A DNA stretch of 14,504 nt, from NCBI GenBank assembly GCA_900618425.1, contig UZAN01055447.1, positions 1 to 14,504 of the forward strand. The letters run 5' to 3'. A program made the translations under genes and the position numbers. Shown one piece after another: positions 1 through 7,663 of this stretch (its first letter is position 1; each line of letters starts with the position of its first letter). The notes under the pieces are model-generated. The model saw only the letters and a list, made by a program, of their open reading frames with translations, had not been told where the DNA came from and ran no database searches. This DNA is from Echinostoma caproni. Its lineage: Eukaryota; Platyhelminthes; Trematoda; Plagiorchiida; Echinostomatidae.

Positions 1-439
1 CCCTACATTTCCGGTGTTAACCCTCATTGCTTGTTTGAGTCAAGGTTATTCGAACTGTATAATGAAAAACACGCGCACTTGCAAAGAATTGGGTACTGTG
101 AGTTTATTGAAGGGGAGATCACCGCAGATGGTATAACTCGGTATAACTCTAAGAGTAAATGCAGAATGCAACAAGAGGCCTTAATTCGGGGCACTAGAAA
201 GCGCTTACTTGCAGCTATTGCACGGGTGTCGAAGTTACGTCGATTCTTCTACTGGGGTTGATCGTACAGTACAACCTTTACCATACCCAAAAGATATGAT
301 TTGGGAATGTGAAATAAATGCCATGGCAACCAGCCCCCGTCGTCTTGATGATTTATTGATGGTTAGAGGTCACTTCGACTGGACTTCCGAATGGCGTAAT
401 GTGATATTCCTCGATGTGAAAAGTTCCATCTGTGGATAG
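1..439 (+). pseudogene. Overlapping open frames at left edge, unrecognised
   Basis: One frame is open from the first base to a TGA at 256-258 (85 codons). A second, in another frame, is open from 209 to 439. They overlap around 209-258, the pattern left when one coding stretch suffers a frameshift. The first frame has a polar, partly basic make-up (for example RLFELYNEKHAHLQRIGY) and the second contains RRLDDLLMVRGHFDWTSEWR. I do not recognise either as a known domain. No splice acceptor or Kozak start marks a beginning, and the true start may lie left of the window. A third open frame (445-666) follows in another phase. This could be an old retroelement relic or three chance frames. Frames of this length are expected by chance here, so confidence is low. 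Confidence 0.12.
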
Positions 440-767
440 ATCTGGTGGACTCATTGTTTCTGGCATGCGTTGTACAGGAAATGTTCGATCTTCAAGCGTG
501 CGGAAAGAGATTCCAAACTGCCCACAAATTATCGACAGTTGTCCTTTCCGAACGAAGCAGTTTTGAAGTTCAAATAATCCTGAAGCTGATTAGGACTATG
601 CCTAGGCATTGTGGTTCCTTTGTGAAAAATAAAGGTTGGTGTGTTCTCACCATTATCCTAAGCTAGCATTTAGAGCTCCCACCCAATGAGACACATTTTC
701 CAGTATGAAACCATTCCGGAGGATCATAGTGAAGATCTGTTCGGTTTTCTTGCTCGGCACCAAATTG

Positions 768-785
768 CATCATCATCATCATCAC
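768..785. repeat. CAT trinucleotide microsatellite
   Basis: Five CAT units followed by CAC. It creates a run of Asp/Met codons in minus-strand frames, which makes those frames look open. They are not treated as genes. Confidence 0.85.
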
Positions 786-861
786 ACCATAAATACATAA
801 TTTGGTTATTCTGGTTGGTTTGATTACCGAGATACTGTAGAAGAAGATGAAGAAGGCGGTT

Positions 862-870
862 GGGGGGGGG
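862..870. repeat. G9 homopolymer
   Basis: A run of nine G. It is prone to length error in sequencing and shifts frame in any reading across it. Confidence 0.8.
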
Positions 871-995
871 AACAGCATTTCGGACATTGTATTCTCCATG
901 CGTGGTTCGCAAGATTTGTTGGTGCTGGTGGTATACATGATCGAAACTTGCGTTTCAGTTGTTTGCTGATGAGAAAAATTATTTTACTATTACAG

Positions 996-1086
996 TTGGT
1001 ATTCAGCTCCAAGTTCTGTTTTACCCCCTTATCTAGCTGAGACTGTGTCCATTGCCCAAACGATTATCCAACCTTGTATGGCCTAA
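996..1086 (+). other. Exon-like segment after a good splice acceptor
   Basis: A T-rich stretch ends in TTTACTATTACAG (AG at 994-995), a fair splice acceptor. One frame then stays open for 29 codons (WYSAPSSVLPPYLAETVSIA and onward) to a TAA at 1084-1086. The residue mix looks protein-like, but the segment is short and no AATAAA follows closely. The acceptor and the frame could both be chance. No family is recognised. Confidence 0.12.
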
Positions 1087-1200
1087 TCGATCCATCTTTA
1101 TTTGTGCTCGTATCATCACATTCTATGTAATGAACCAGTAGCCTATTTGTTGTTTTGAGCCAGACGACAGCGAGGCCGTCTACCAATAAAGCTGGATAGC

Positions 1201-1272
1201 GGTAGCCGGTTTCGAACCTCGAACTCTAGGGCCCAAAGCACGTCAGTTCCAGTGACGCTTGACCACCATCAC
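1201..1272 (-). repeat. tRNA-like (SINE-type) module, minus strand
   Basis: On the minus strand an A-box-like TGGTCAAGCG (1256-1265) is followed about 47 nt later by a B box GGTTCGAAACC (1208-1218), matching the GGTTCGANNCC consensus of Pol III internal promoters. The TTCGA core occurs twice in a row (GTTCGAG then GTTCGAA, 1211-1224), as if 7 nt were duplicated. The T-stem does not pair properly and no clean acceptor stem is visible, so this is not a working tRNA. It is best read as a decayed tRNA-derived retroposon head. Confidence 0.5.
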
Positions 1273-1279
1273 CACCAGC

Positions 1280-2540
1280 ATCACTCTTGATCGATCAGAC
1301 AGGGGCCTGGTGAATCGATTAAGATCACTGAAGGAAGAGGCCAACATCATGTGTAATCTTTCTTTCATCAGTGATCGGTGATTCGAATTGGGGGAGCATA
1401 AAACATTTAGAAACAAGTATTTTCCATCATGTATCTGACTTTTTCTTCGTTTGACTTTCTGGATTGAGAACCTGTCTCGAGTAAATTTTTGGATAGTGAA
1501 TATCTAGTAGGAGACCACAATGAGTGTTACGTGACCGTTCATGAAGAGGATTTCGTTGCATATGGCAGTTACAGCTGTCAGAAAGAATACCTTCTCTGGT
1601 TTGCTTCCCATTAAGGAAGAGATGAAAATGTCCTGATGGTTTTCAATTCCACATTGATTCGGACGATCCCATATGAGCACATTGTTATAGTTATCCGCTT
1701 GACCTGTTTCTACAGCCGGACAATTCGATTTTTCGACTGGGTTCGGTAAAAAAAATCCTTGAGGTTTATTAACCTATCACATGACGAACGCGGACGGATT
1801 CACATCAACGGATGACGAAGCATTCGCGTAGTCCGATATGTTCAGCCGAGTAAACGGACAAAGTATGAAACAGTCAACAGCCTCGTTGTTCAACTGGCAG
1901 GATATACGCTGTACATCTACTAGTGTCGGGAGGTGCTACTCACATTTGTGTAGTAGGTAACATAGTTGGCGATTTATTTCGACGATCAAAAACTAACAAG
2001 ATCACCGAGAACAAATTACTGAGTCTCTGTGGTAATCGGAATTGTATTGAATGTAGAAATAATGTACTGCTCAGAACTGGATTGGCTCCAACCCGAATTG
2101 CGGACACAAATGAAACACACGAGGAATTGATAGCAGCAAATGCTTATGTTTATTGATGGAATTAGAGCATGTTTTATAGAAGGTAATAATCCATATGATC
2201 GATTGAACGACCGTCTTCGAATCACGTAACTGTTTGCACCGACGCATCATATGTACTAACTCGGATGTCATGTTCACCCAGTATACCATTGGCCGAGCTT
2301 CCTAAACGGTGATCGGATGACATAAAACTGTCCCTGGTCGTGCATGGATTGTGGTCACGGAAGTCTGGATCACCACAGTCTCAAAGAATAACTACCGATT
2401 ACCACGCTCATTACCCGGTGTGCGGCCAAGACCTGCAATGATATGTTTCTGATGATATTTTTGTGTTATTCATGCCTAATTAGTGATGTCCCATCTGTAA
2501 CCCTTAATAAACAACTATCCTCAGCTGAGCACTGTCTTGC
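1280..2540. other. Long stretch with no supported gene
   Basis: I see no gene here. The stretch holds short chance frames, the largest being 1923-2156 plus and 2016-2289 minus. A minus-strand GTGAGT donor-like site is formed by 1940-1945, but the acceptor that would pair with it has no pyrimidine tract. There is no array or recognisable repeat. It is probably intron or intergenic DNA. Confidence 0.5.
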
Positions 2541-2904
2541 AGAATTATAACACGAGATGTAGGCGATATCCATGCCTGGATTCGATCCCCGCCAAGCCTT
2601 CCATTATTTTTACAACTAGACTGCACTGAAACTTCTTCAACCAAAAACAAATGATAAAGGGAGCAATAAATTCATGTGTTCTTCAATAACGCCAGTGCCC
2701 GATGAAGAAGCCAATCTCGTCCATCACTTGTATGCTCATCACACCTAGCCTTTTGTCAGATTCGGAAGGAAGTGTATACACGGCCAAGTTACACACATTA
2801 TTGTTCGGCATCTGGCTCACCCGAAACATCCTTTGTATGATACTGCTCAGCTCTATTAGATTAGCTACCGGCTCCTTAGAATAAAAATTCATCCATGTAC
2901 TAAT

Positions 2905-2934
2905 CCCCCCCCGCCGTCTGCCGCCCCCTCCCGC
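2905..2934. repeat. C-rich block (G-rich on minus strand)
   Basis: Eight C followed by CCG and CCCCCTCCC motifs. The minus strand has enough G runs for a loose quadruplex, but one loop would be about 11 nt, so it misses the usual short-loop rule. It is better called low-complexity sequence. Confidence 0.5.
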
Positions 2935-3595
2935 AGGAAGTTTCCAGGTTCCACACGTTAGTCCACTCGATCCCCTGTTTCCACACCCGTCACAAACTGT
3001 TTGGTGACTTCCACTGAGTTGTGCTTATCTGAAACGCCGTATGCCACTTATGGTCCTTAACTCGCGCGTGCATTTACCAATCAAAATGTTTGCACATATA
3101 AAATCAGAGTAGTTTAGCACCTGGATTAACAAACATGATTAACAAATATACACCATCTTAGACCAATACTAAACGCATACGTTTTTCTAGGTTCATGCTG
3201 AAAGCATGGAAGCCATATCGTGATTTCGCCGGGGCAAGACAACTGTCCCCACCCCCCGCTGCGCGAGATAAGGCCATCGGAGTACGATTTTATCCTGTCT
3301 CTTGATAATGCGTTCTTTCCTATTGATGCTAGTCATCCACCACTACCATCTTGCCGATGGTTCCCGAATGTGTACTACCCCACACGATGATTCTGTTTGT
3401 GTGTGTACAACACGGGTTTCGATTCTCAAAGGAATTCTTCTTGTTGAGAGAAAAAATGGAACATGTTATTAAAATCGGAGCAAAATGAATAGGAATTTGT
3501 GACTGATAAACTACTCAAATTCGATCACGTTAATGGTTGCATCGAATACTTTCCAAAATCCGCAGTACGTTCGGGGGTGTCGGGTGTCTCTGGCT
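2935..3595. other. Stretch with no supported gene
   Basis: No convincing frame, RNA gene or array is visible. It holds small C-rich runs near 3247-3259 and a short GT-rich patch near 3400-3410. A TTTCGATTC near 3418 resembles a B box, but no A box lies at the proper distance. Confidence 0.45.
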
Positions 3596-3889
3596 GTAAC
3601 TGATCCCCATTCCCTTACACCTCGCGTCTCAAATAACCTCTGCCGAGGAAGCTCTCACTCACTGCCTTCCCCTGGCGGAGATGTTTTCCCATCAAATTGA
3701 GAGGACGAATAGCCGACATTCGGGGCTATATAACCAGGTTGGTGAACAGTTGGTGACAGTCCACCTAGGGGAGTTGACCAAAAACCCTGATTCCAAACCA
3801 ACCAAGAAGAGGTGTACGAACCACACGCATACCTTCCTGGTTGTGGCAGTGGTCACCGGCTCACTTGATCATCAGAGTGTTTGGGCACC

Positions 3890-3911
3890 TTGGACGTTTG
3901 ACCCCGTCCAA
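3890..3911. repeat. Inverted repeat, 7-bp arms
   Basis: TTGGACG (3890-3896) and CGTCCAA (3905-3911) are perfect complements around an 8-nt loop. It lies inside the repeat-like block at 3600-4004. Confidence 0.6.
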
Positions 3912-3972
3912 ACGACTTATGATTCAATGAACTGGACACCGGCCCCCAATGGATCGCGGTTTTCGCACACTC

Positions 3973-3998
3973 CCCCGCTGACTTGCGGGGCATTTTTT
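3973..3998 (+). repeat. GC-rich hairpin followed by T6
   Basis: CCCCGC (3973-3978), loop TGACTT, GCGGGG (3985-3990), then CA and six T (3993-3998). The shape is that of a Rho-independent terminator. In a eukaryotic setting it is more likely the structured 3' end of a repeat or a Pol III-type T stretch. It falls just before the stop of the 3600-4004 frame. Confidence 0.55.
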
Positions 3999-4039
3999 AG
4001 CTAAACAAAGATTCCGGTTGTGGATGCCTCAAGAAAATT

Positions 4040-4130
4040 CACGTACCTTGGTCTGGGAAACCCGGCAGTATTCAGCCCACATGCAGATCATGGAACATCT
4101 CGCTTTTTTTAAAGATTATTGTACCATGAT
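4040..4130 (+). repeat. Diverged repeat fragment, fluke retroposon 3' end-like
   Basis: The stretch reading CTGGGAAACCCGGCAGTATT and then CAGCCCACATGCAG resembles, from memory only, the 3' part of an abundant opisthorchiid repeat (a leucine/glycine-rich reading around LGQPGS). Similarity looks partial and the frame is broken. A T7 run follows at about 4105. I could not run a search, so family assignment is tentative. Confidence 0.3.
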
Positions 4131-4170
4131 TTGTTTGGCACACTGTCTGGATTCAGATGTGTGCGAAAAC

Positions 4171-4206
4171 ATATAATATAATATAATATTATATACATAT
4201 ATAATA
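4171..4206. repeat. AT-rich simple tract
   Basis: ATATAATATAATATAATATT and onward, a degenerate ATA/TATA tract of about 36 nt. Confidence 0.8.
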
Positions 4207-4238
4207 GTGATCTACTTTCGAACGACCTTGTAGAATAT

Positions 4239-4258
4239 AGCAGCTCTAGTGAGCTGCT
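4239..4258. repeat. Perfect 8-bp hairpin with TAGT loop
   Basis: AGCAGCTC (4239-4246), loop TAGT, GAGCTGCT (4251-4258). It sits directly upstream of the tRNA-like module at 4263. Pairing does not extend into the flanks, so it is too short for a microRNA precursor. Confidence 0.65.
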
Positions 4259-4262
4259 GAAG

Positions 4263-4330
4263 ATGGGTCAAGGTAGCATCGTTGGCCAGCCTGTTTGATC
4301 TGGAACCCGGGTTCGAATTCCCACGGATTT
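4263..4330 (+). repeat. tRNA-like (SINE-type) module, plus strand
   Basis: A B-box-like GGGTTCGAATTCCC (4310-4323) follows a possible A region in GGGTCAAGGTAGCATCGTTGG (about 4265-4285), at either 36 or 44 nt depending on the start chosen. The sequence around the B box, CCCGGGTTCGAATTCCCACGG, keeps three T-stem pairs. Acceptor arms are not clear. It is a tRNA-derived remnant, not a working tRNA. Confidence 0.5.
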
Positions 4331-4682
4331 GACTCCTGTGCGTTGCTACAATCCCTTACGGCTGTATACTGTTTTCATAAATTACTGGCAGACTGACTAC
4401 ACTTGATTTATTCATCTCTCGTCCCGGACTGCACTCTTGTTCACTACATCGGTCACATTATCGACCGGAACACAGTTGACATTTGAACAAACCAAATCAA
4501 TTCCGGCCTATGCATGTACGATGTAGAAAGGCTAAGACGTTATTTATTTTTAGATTCAATCCATTAAAAGGGGCACAAATCCGGGTGTTACCTAATCGTA
4601 GCAATTTCACTCATCGCTCTTTGACTGTAGAAATTCACTACCTTCGTACTGGATCAAGATAATGGGTCTAAATAAATAGTCC

Positions 4683-4718
4683 ATTATTATTATTATTATG
4701 ATTATTATTATTATTATT
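4683..4718. repeat. ATT trinucleotide microsatellite
   Basis: About twelve ATT units with one interruption (ATG). Such A/T-rich arrays often tail non-LTR retroposons, but I see no clear element body next to it. Confidence 0.9.
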
Positions 4719-4793
4719 CATCGTGTAAATCTTTGAACATATGTCAAAAATTCTTCAGGCACCGAATAACTATTTTACCCATTCGAGTCAAGC

Positions 4794-4856
4794 AAGGTCG
4801 GTGGCTAATGAATCGCCTCGGAGGTCCGAAGTTCGAATCCCAACACTTTCGCCGAC
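4794..4856 (+). repeat. tRNA-like module with shortened middle, plus strand
   Basis: An A-box-like TGGCTAATGA (4802-4811) and a B box AGTTCGAATCC (4830-4840) are only about 28 nt apart, roughly 15 nt less than in a tRNA, as if the anticodon arm were deleted. GTCGG (4797-4801) can pair with CCGAC (4852-4856), which may preserve an outer stem. The 122-codon frame at 4733-5101 runs through this module and the next one, so that frame is not taken as a gene. Confidence 0.45.
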
Positions 4857-5051
4857 TAAATTTCACACGTCTTTCATTGAACTCATTCACGTACTCGAAT
4901 CTTTGCTCGCAAAGCTCCATATTCTTTTTTATTTTACCTCTTTTTATTGAATTTATGATGATACTGTTTTCCGGACGGATGGAAGCCGTCAATCAACGGA
5001 CTGCTATTCAACATATAGAGAATGAGAGAAGTCTGGCGGCGGCTGGGGCAG

Positions 5052-5125
5052 CGGCGATGGAGAGATTCGAACTCACGTCCTCCGATGTGATACATTCGTG
5101 ATCTATGCCACTCGACCACCACAAC
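5052..5125 (-). repeat. tRNA-like (SINE-type) module, minus strand
   Basis: This is the best tRNA-like module in the window. On the minus strand the A box TGGTCGAGTGG (5108-5118) matches the Pol III consensus. The B box GAGTTCGAATC (5064-5074) begins about 44 nt later, the normal tRNA spacing. Four of five T-stem pairs form (GTGAG with CTCTC). The acceptor arms pair poorly, so it is a tRNA-derived repeat, not a functional tRNA. Confidence 0.6.
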
Positions 5126-5199
5126 CTAAACTCAATGAAATGTCAGTTCAGATTGGAACTTTGAAATTCGATGAGCAGAATTATCATCATCCTTTTCAG

Positions 5200-5714
5200 T
5201 TGCGTTTCATCTCTATTCAGTGAAAACAAAAAGATTTCGGATCTCACGTTCATTGTTCAAATACTTAACGAGATGTGAGTAGTTAGTCAATCGATCGAAT
5301 AGGTGCTAGCCAATGAGTACAGTAGGTGACGTCATCTGTCTTCGCCGTCGTCTTTGTTCCCCATTCTGCAATTGCATTTCTGTATGGATTAATCGAATCA
5401 GTAACCGGATGCTTCTGCGCTGACGTCCAGTTCCAGTTAGTGTAAGCAAAACGCCTACTGTCTTCACTCTAGGCACTGGACGTTTCCGACACACCATAGA
5501 CTACTCAAATTTCATTGCTATCACAAGTACATCTGAACTAACGCTGCTTACTATACCCTCTCCCCCCCGTGACTACTCTATCGCGCTGGATTGCCTCATC
5601 CACGTGATATCCGTTAGTGGTCAACGCGGTCAGCGAGAGAGTGGACAACTCCTTTTTTGCGCCTGGTCTCTACCGCCTATTCGCACGGACAAAGACGATG
5701 CCTGTTGTAGTTAA
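5200..5714 (+). CDS. Possible gene 3' end: two exons, product unknown
   Basis: A pyrimidine-rich acceptor (CATCCTTTTCAG, AG at 5198-5199) opens a 75-nt segment ending at a GTGAGT donor (5275-5280). A second acceptor, ACTGTCTTCACTCTAG (AG at 5471-5472), opens a segment that stays open to TAA at 5712-5714. Splicing 5200-5274 to 5473 joins T with GC to make a Cys codon and keeps the frame open, giving about 104 residues (starts AFHLYSVKTKRFRISRSLFK). The inferred intron is 198 nt. A later acceptor inside the first segment (AG at 5219-5220) keeps the same frame. AATAAA lies 99 nt past the stop. No domain, signal peptide or membrane segment is recognised. No upstream exon was found, so this would be a fragment. 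Chance splice-like sites are common, so this stays a hypothesis. The minus-strand exon at 5804-5958 overlaps the putative 3' UTR and is a rival model. Confidence 0.22.
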
Positions 5715-5803
5715 CTAAGTTTTACGGATGTGACCAGCGTGTATTCCAAGTTTTTGATCGTCGGATGCAGTTGTACTTGTTCACCCTAACGAAGGTAACT
5801 TAC

Positions 5804-5958
5804 TGGGATATAAATAAAGTGATTTTAAATCCGGACTGGTGAATAACCAACAGCATTGGGCAAAATCAAGGAGCACACTGCGAATGCGGCGGGGTTGCTT
5901 GTTTGGGAACATGTGCTTGCATCTATCCACATTGATCGATTCGCAACCGTTTAATCCA
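5804..5958 (-). CDS. Minus-strand exon-like segment, 155 nt, unknown product
   Basis: On the minus strand an acceptor ACCCTGTCCTGTAG (AG complementary to 5959-5960) is followed by 155 nt, open in one frame, ending CCCA before a GTAAGTTAC donor (GT complementary to 5802-5803). Both splice sites are close to consensus. The reading gives about 51 residues with several Cys (for example GLNGCESINVDRCKHMFPNK). The same frame is open with an ATG upstream, from 5978 down to 5781. No domain is recognised, and no partner exon on this strand was found. It conflicts with the plus-strand model whose AATAAA lies within it; at most one is likely right. Confidence 0.2.
5813..5818 (+). promoter_or_regulatory. 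AATAAA polyadenylation-type signal
   Basis: A canonical AATAAA hexamer 99 nt downstream of the TAA at 5712-5714, in GGGATATAAATAAAGTG. It fits the plus-strand gene-end model but is also a common chance hexamer. On the minus strand the same bases lie inside the rival exon candidate. Confidence 0.25.
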
Positions 5959-6092
5959 CTACAGGACAGGGTACACATTTTTCCACATTATTTTACAATT
6001 CGTGAAAGATTCCCATAATAGTAATAGTAATAATCATAATAGTGAAATCAAACAATATGATGAACGAGCTTGTATCCGTCTTCCAACATTTA

Positions 6093-6141
6093 TGGCTAAG
6101 TGTGTATTTATCTATAAGATAGAGAAGCACGTGTTCGATTC
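6093..6141 (+). repeat. Weak tRNA-like remnant, plus strand
   Basis: TGGCTAAGTGTG (6093-6104) matches the A-box consensus except near its end, and GTGTTCGATTC (6131-6141) resembles a B box about 40 nt on. T-stem pairing is absent. It is a possible decayed copy of the same class of element as at 5052 and 6774. Confidence 0.3.
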
Positions 6142-6385
6142 ATTAAGTTAAACGGGAAAGTAAAACATTGTCTATCAAGTTCGACAGGAGCACATGGAGA
6201 AGAGAGTGGGACCAAGGTCACCCCTGGAAACTTCCGATGACCTTTTATACCCACGCGATACGTCAGGCCATGTTGCGTTGTCACTAGCTGACTGAGGTCC
6301 TGGTTCGGTTCGTCCAGTAGACTAGGACAGGAAAGCATGGGATGATCGTGGTCATTGCTACGACTACACAGTTTATCAAACCCTC

Positions 6386-6425
6386 TGTGTGCGTGTGTGT
6401 TTGTGTGTGTGTGTATGTGTGTGTG
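6386..6425. repeat. GT dinucleotide microsatellite
   Basis: An imperfect GT array of about 40 nt with GC, TT and TA interruptions. It may form Z-DNA but is otherwise ordinary. Confidence 0.9.
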
Positions 6426-6560
6426 AAATTATTCACTTTTACGTACATATTAAAACCAAGCCATGCCTAACTTGACAGGATGGTGACAACTTAAGTATGC
6501 GAAAGCAATATGATATGTGAATGGATCAGTTGTGTATAACTAAACTCCATTTCTCTTCAG

Positions 6561-6612
6561 ATTATACAATGACTCCATAAAAGTATCAGTCAGAGGTTTT
6601 CTTATTTTCCCG
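6561..6612 (+). other. Exon-like segment, 52 nt
   Basis: A strong acceptor with a branch-point-like TAACTAAAC and tract CTCCATTTCTCTTCAG (AG at 6559-6560) precedes 52 nt ending in CCCG before GTAGGA. Only one frame is open across it (LYNDSIKVSVRGFLIFP, after one leading base). The donor is weak and no phase-matched neighbour was established. Confidence 0.15.
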
Positions 6613-6773
6613 GTAGGAAAAAAACGGTTTTTGCCGGAACACTTTCAGAACGTATGAAAATCGTATGATAAAACCATTCAAGTGAACTACTGTACGTTTC
6701 ACTCAGTTGATCTTTACTATCTACGAGAAACTCGTGTTACAAGATATCGATATATTGATTTCAAGGGTAGCGG

Positions 6774-6856
6774 GCCGTGGTGGCCCAATGGTGACGTCAC
6801 CAAATTATCACTCCCGCAGGACGAATGTTCGANAATGTTCGAATCCCACCACCACG
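6774..6856 (+). repeat. tRNA-like module with duplicated B box, plus strand
   Basis: An A box TGGCCCAATGG (6781-6791) is followed by two copies of AATGTTCGA (6824-6832 and 6834-6842) separated by the unresolved base N at 6833. The second copy continues as AATCCC. Removing one 10-nt unit would restore normal tRNA A-to-B spacing. CGTGGTGG (6776-6783) pairs perfectly with CCACCACG (6849-6856), closing the module with an 8-bp stem. It is a tRNA-derived retroposon head; a TG microsatellite follows. Confidence 0.6.
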
Positions 6857-6874
6857 AGTTGCCTTTCCCCATTA

Positions 6875-6893
6875 TGTGTGTGTGTGTGTGTGT
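6875..6893. repeat. TG dinucleotide microsatellite
   Basis: About nine TG units just 3' of the tRNA-like module at 6774-6856. It may be the simple-repeat tail of that element. Confidence 0.85.
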
Positions 6894-6899
6894 TGTATG

Positions 6900-7660
6900 G
6901 CATCCCTTTGATTGGCTTCTTCCTTCTTCTCGAAAATTGCATCTTTTTGTATTCATAAAAAGGAAGTAAAAATGAAACACAAAAGGAATGGGTTTATAAA
7001 GTGGGAGTATTACTTTTCTCGTTGTATATTAGAACCATATAGACTATGAAAAACGTTTGAATGAGAGAGCCATTTTCGTTTTGACGATCAATTCATGCAC
7101 CTTTTAATATGCTTATCCCTACAGTCATCATTTTCACCAAACAGTGCTTATTTGTTGGTGTTCTTTTGTGTGTAATGGAAATATCGATTTTGGTTTTGCT
7201 CTTAAGCTGACTGAATCCTATTGATCTGGGCATAAGTTTAATTTATTAGCGGTAAAAGTGAACGGTTTCGCACATTTGGCTAATCGTACTAATATCAATG
7301 AAGCTTAAACGATCGCCCAGTACCCTTAAGCGATTGTAATGATCAGTTAAACGATAGAAAATGCTGCGGGATGAATTTCTCAGTAGTTGGACAATTAGAT
7401 TTCATGTGGGTGCGGTACGCGCAGGTAGGAATTCCACGATTCTATTTGATTAGCTGGAAATTGTATTACATTTTATTCGTTAGAACATCATAACATAGTA
7501 TAACCATATGGGTAGTATACAATGAGGCCCAGTGAGACCATATCGGGTTCCTGTACGTAAGCTAAGCATCCTTATCCATCATTAGGATACCGAAGGTAGC
7601 TTATTTAGACTACCGAAGCGGAAACAAACGATCGGAACAGAGGGCGGGACATTTTTGCGG
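6900..7660. other. Stretch with no supported gene
   Basis: There is no convincing gene. A good acceptor-like site, TATGCTTATCCCTACAG (AG at 7123-7124), is followed by short open frames without a good donor. TTAAACGAT occurs twice (near 7304 and 7347). TACCGAAG occurs twice near 7588 and 7611. Nothing else is recognised. Confidence 0.45.
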
Positions 7661-7663
7661 CGA

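Larger units (their letters stand above)
3600..4004 (+). pseudogene. Decayed open frame, probable dispersed-repeat relic
   Basis: This is the longest stop-free frame in the window: 134 codons between a TAA at 3597-3599 and the TAA at 4002-4004. An ATG at 3681 is internal, so it is not a convincing start. The first part reads protein-like (SAEEALTHCLPLAEMFSHQI). Near 3713, a shift of one base gives a continuing reading (IADIRGYITRLVNSW) that then meets stops. From memory, unchecked, that joint reading resembles a dispersed fluke repeat-encoded sequence, and this is the main reason for calling it a relic instead of a gene. The block is more GC-rich than its surroundings and ends beside two hairpins. 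No domain or function is assigned. The alternative is a chance frame: its length is close to what chance would give. Confidence 0.35.

Noticed and set aside
967..1000. CTGATGAG resembling a hammerhead ribozyme core
   Set aside because: No GAAA element follows at the right place and no cleavage-site stem can be drawn. The nearby CGAAAC lies on the wrong side.
663..1012. Minus-strand frames of 62 to 91 codons
   Set aside because: They overlap one another in different frames and cross a CAT repeat and a G9 run; low-complexity sequence explains the openness.
2540..2600. GGATTCGATCCCC as a B box of a tRNA
   Set aside because: No A box lies about 44 nt upstream and the T-stem pairs in only about two positions.
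3973..3998. Bacterial Rho-independent terminator
   Set aside because: Nothing else in the window is bacterial: no operons, no ribosome-binding sites, and many eukaryotic-type repeats.
4733..5101. 122-codon plus-strand open frame
   Set aside because: It runs through two tRNA-like repeat modules in opposite orientations and is within chance length, so it is read as repeat sequence.
5306..5497. 63-codon Arg-rich minus-strand frame
   Set aside because: It is antisense to the proposed intron and second exon, and is short and compositionally skewed.
6108..6338. 76-codon minus-strand frame with apparently repeated ends
   Set aside because: The similarity between the two ends is too low to call a repeat, and the frame is short.
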